A stretch of 5,463 nucleotides of DNA from Anaeromyxobacter sp. (GTDB lineage Bacteria; Myxococcota; Myxococcia; Myxococcales; Anaeromyxobacteraceae): NCBI GenBank assembly GCA_020028115.1, contig JAHWYA010000169.1, forward strand, positions 1 through 5,463, written 5' to 3'. The notes beneath the pieces were generated by a model. It saw only the letters and a list, made by a program, of their open reading frames with translations. It had not been told where the DNA came from and made no database searches. Positions 4,854 through 5,463 of the stretch are shown here, piece by piece. The position numbers and the translations under genes are program-made. The number at the start of each line of letters is the position of its first letter. Within the stretch, counting starts at the first letter, position 1.

Positions 4854-4997
4854 CGGACGCGGACCGCGGTCCGCATCCGCATCCGCGGTCCGCATCCGCA
4901 TCCGCATCCGCATCCGCATCCGCGGTCCGCGGTCCGCATCCGCGGACCGCATCCGCCGCCCGCGGTCAGCGGCTGCGGTCTGCGGTCTGCGGGTCTG
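4854..4997. repeat. Mixed hexamer/heptamer tandem array (CATCCG and CGGWCCG)
   Basis: A 144-bp intergenic array after queD. It begins with CGGACG (4854-4859), then runs in register as CGGACCG, CGGTCCG, two CATCCG, CGGTCCG, five CATCCG (4893-4922), two CGGTCCG, CATCCG, CGGACCG, CATCCG. It then decays through CCGCCCG, CGGTCAG, CGGCTG, two CGGTCTG and CGGGTCTG. That gives nine exact CATCCG and six exact CGGWCCG units. The heptamers are reverse complements of one another, so adjacent copies form palindromes (14 bp at 4860-4873) and hairpins (4930-4936 with 4943-4949 around a CATCCG loop). The hexamers all point one way. No spacers of CRISPR type occur. The function is unknown: candidates are a slippage-prone microsatellite, a 3'-end structure for queD, or a protein-binding array upstream of the next gene. 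Confidence 0.9.
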
Positions 4998-5028
4998 CTG
5001 TCCCTGGCTCATCCCCCCGCGGGATCTC

Positions 5029-5463
5029 GTGTCAGCCCGCGGGCTTATCGTCCGCGCCGTGTCCGCCCTCTGCATCGTCGCGACGCCGCTCGCCGCGGCG
5101 AGGGGAGCGCGCCGCCTGTGCGACGCGCAGGGCGGGATCCTCTTCGGCCCGGCGGTGGCGACGCTCGATCGCCTCGTCCCCGACATCCTCGCGGCGTCCG
5201 GCGATCGCCGGCCGGTGCTCTCGCCGCTCGCGGAGCGGCTCCTCGCCGTCCGGGCCGGTCGCGCCGCGGGCGGTCCGTTCGCGGACCTCGCGGTCGACGG
5301 CGGGCTCGCGGGCTCCCTCGCGGCGGCGCTGTCGGAGCTGCGCCGCGCCGAGGTCGACGCCGACCAGGCGCGCGCGGCGGCGAGCCGGCTCGAGGGCGGA
5401 CCCGCGGCGCGCCTCCGCGCGCTCGCCGCGGCGCTCGAGGCGCACGAGGCGGCGCTCCGGGAC
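5029..5463 (+). CDS. N-terminus of an AddB-like / PD-(D/E)XK-family protein (runs off the right edge)
   Basis: 145 open codons from a GTG at 5029 to the window end, with strong G/C at third positions. The opposite strand carries only an arginine-rich shadow. The order GGILFGPAVATLDRLVPDILAASGDRRPVLSPLAERLLAVRAG (residues 35-77, key parts LFGPAVATLDRLV, RPVLSPLAERLL) followed by GGPFADLA, LAAALSELRRAEVD and RLRALAAALEAHEAAL resembles the N-terminal domain of AddB-type subunits and related PD-(D/E)XK nuclease-family proteins (pattern: LGP-V-TFDALV, then LSPLER-LLV, then LAELRRAGV). Those proteins process double-strand breaks with AddA. The nuclease motif would lie at the missing C-terminus, so the assignment is tentative. 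The GTG has only a weak GGGAT three bases upstream. Other starts, such as GTG 5059 or one upstream within the open frame, cannot be excluded. Confidence 0.6.
   Translation, partial: MSARGLIVRAVSALCIVATPLAAARGARRLCDAQGGILFGPAVATLDRLVPDILAASGDRRPVLSPLAERLLAVRAGRAAGGPFADLAVDGGLAGSLAAALSELRRAEVDADQARAAASRLEGGPAARLRALAAALEAHEAALRD

Noticed and set aside
4854..4997. Possible CRISPR array
   Set aside because: Units are 6-7 bp and contiguous with no unique spacers, and no cas gene is present.
2757..5186. An 809-codon minus-strand open frame through the regulator, methyltransferase, queD and the array
   Set aside because: Low-complexity Arg/Gly/Pro composition, with RMRMRM and ADADAD runs where it reads the tandem array. 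It is antisense to, or out of frame with, well-supported genes.
5032..5445. Minus-strand 137-codon open frame at the right edge
   Set aside because: Arginine/glutamate-rich shadow of the plus-strand AddB-like frame, which has better codon bias and family-like motifs.

Overview
The window is very GC-rich bacterial DNA. Genes are short and closely packed on both strands, with heavy use of GCG, CTC, CGC and GTC codons. The gene content and the protein style (methyltransferase with a WQKPDEV N-terminus, ThiE/TenI with a GVHLPA loop) suggest a high-GC proteobacterium-like lineage, perhaps Myxococcota. That placement is inference, since no rRNA or tRNA gene is present to anchor it. The window is mainly housekeeping biosynthesis plus one regulator. 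I see no defence island, prophage, integrase, IS element or CRISPR array.

Layout: (1) 1-399 minus: N-terminal 133 codons of a multi-pass membrane protein, running off the left edge. (2) 480-1457 plus: thiS-thiG, a two-gene thiamin-thiazole operon, followed by an 11-bp hairpin. (3) 1538-2344 minus: an unrecognised 268-residue protein, possibly with an FMN split-barrel fold. It lies tail-to-tail with thiG and head-to-head with the next gene. (4) 2386-3000 plus: a ThiE/TenI family protein. (5) 3036-3740 plus: a CRP/FNR-type regulator with a textbook CRP recognition helix. (6) 3737-4354 minus: a class I SAM methyltransferase whose stop codon overlaps that of the regulator. (7) 4440-4832 plus: QueD, an early enzyme of the queuosine (7-deazaguanine) pathway. 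(8) 4854-4997: an unusual array mixing CATCCG hexamers with self-complementary CGGWCCG heptamers. (9) 5029-5463 plus: N-terminus of a protein resembling AddB/PD-(D/E)XK-family recombination nucleases, running off the right edge.

Functional links: ThiS (sulfur carrier) and ThiG (thiazole synthase) act together, and the ThiE/TenI protein belongs to the same pathway. ThiF, ThiO/ThiH, ThiC and ThiD are not in the window. The methyltransferase and queD are divergent; nothing shows they share a function.

The most interesting signals are non-coding. thiS, the CRP-type gene and queD each have a -10-like hexamer ending only 10-11 bp before the ATG and no Shine-Dalgarno (SD) sequence, which suggests leaderless mRNAs. 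Genes inside or beside operons (thiG, thiE, the minus-strand unknown) do carry SD sequences. Other features are a 17-bp dyad over the CRP-gene start, thiS C-terminal glycine codons that double as the thiG SD, and the mixed 6/7-bp array after queD.
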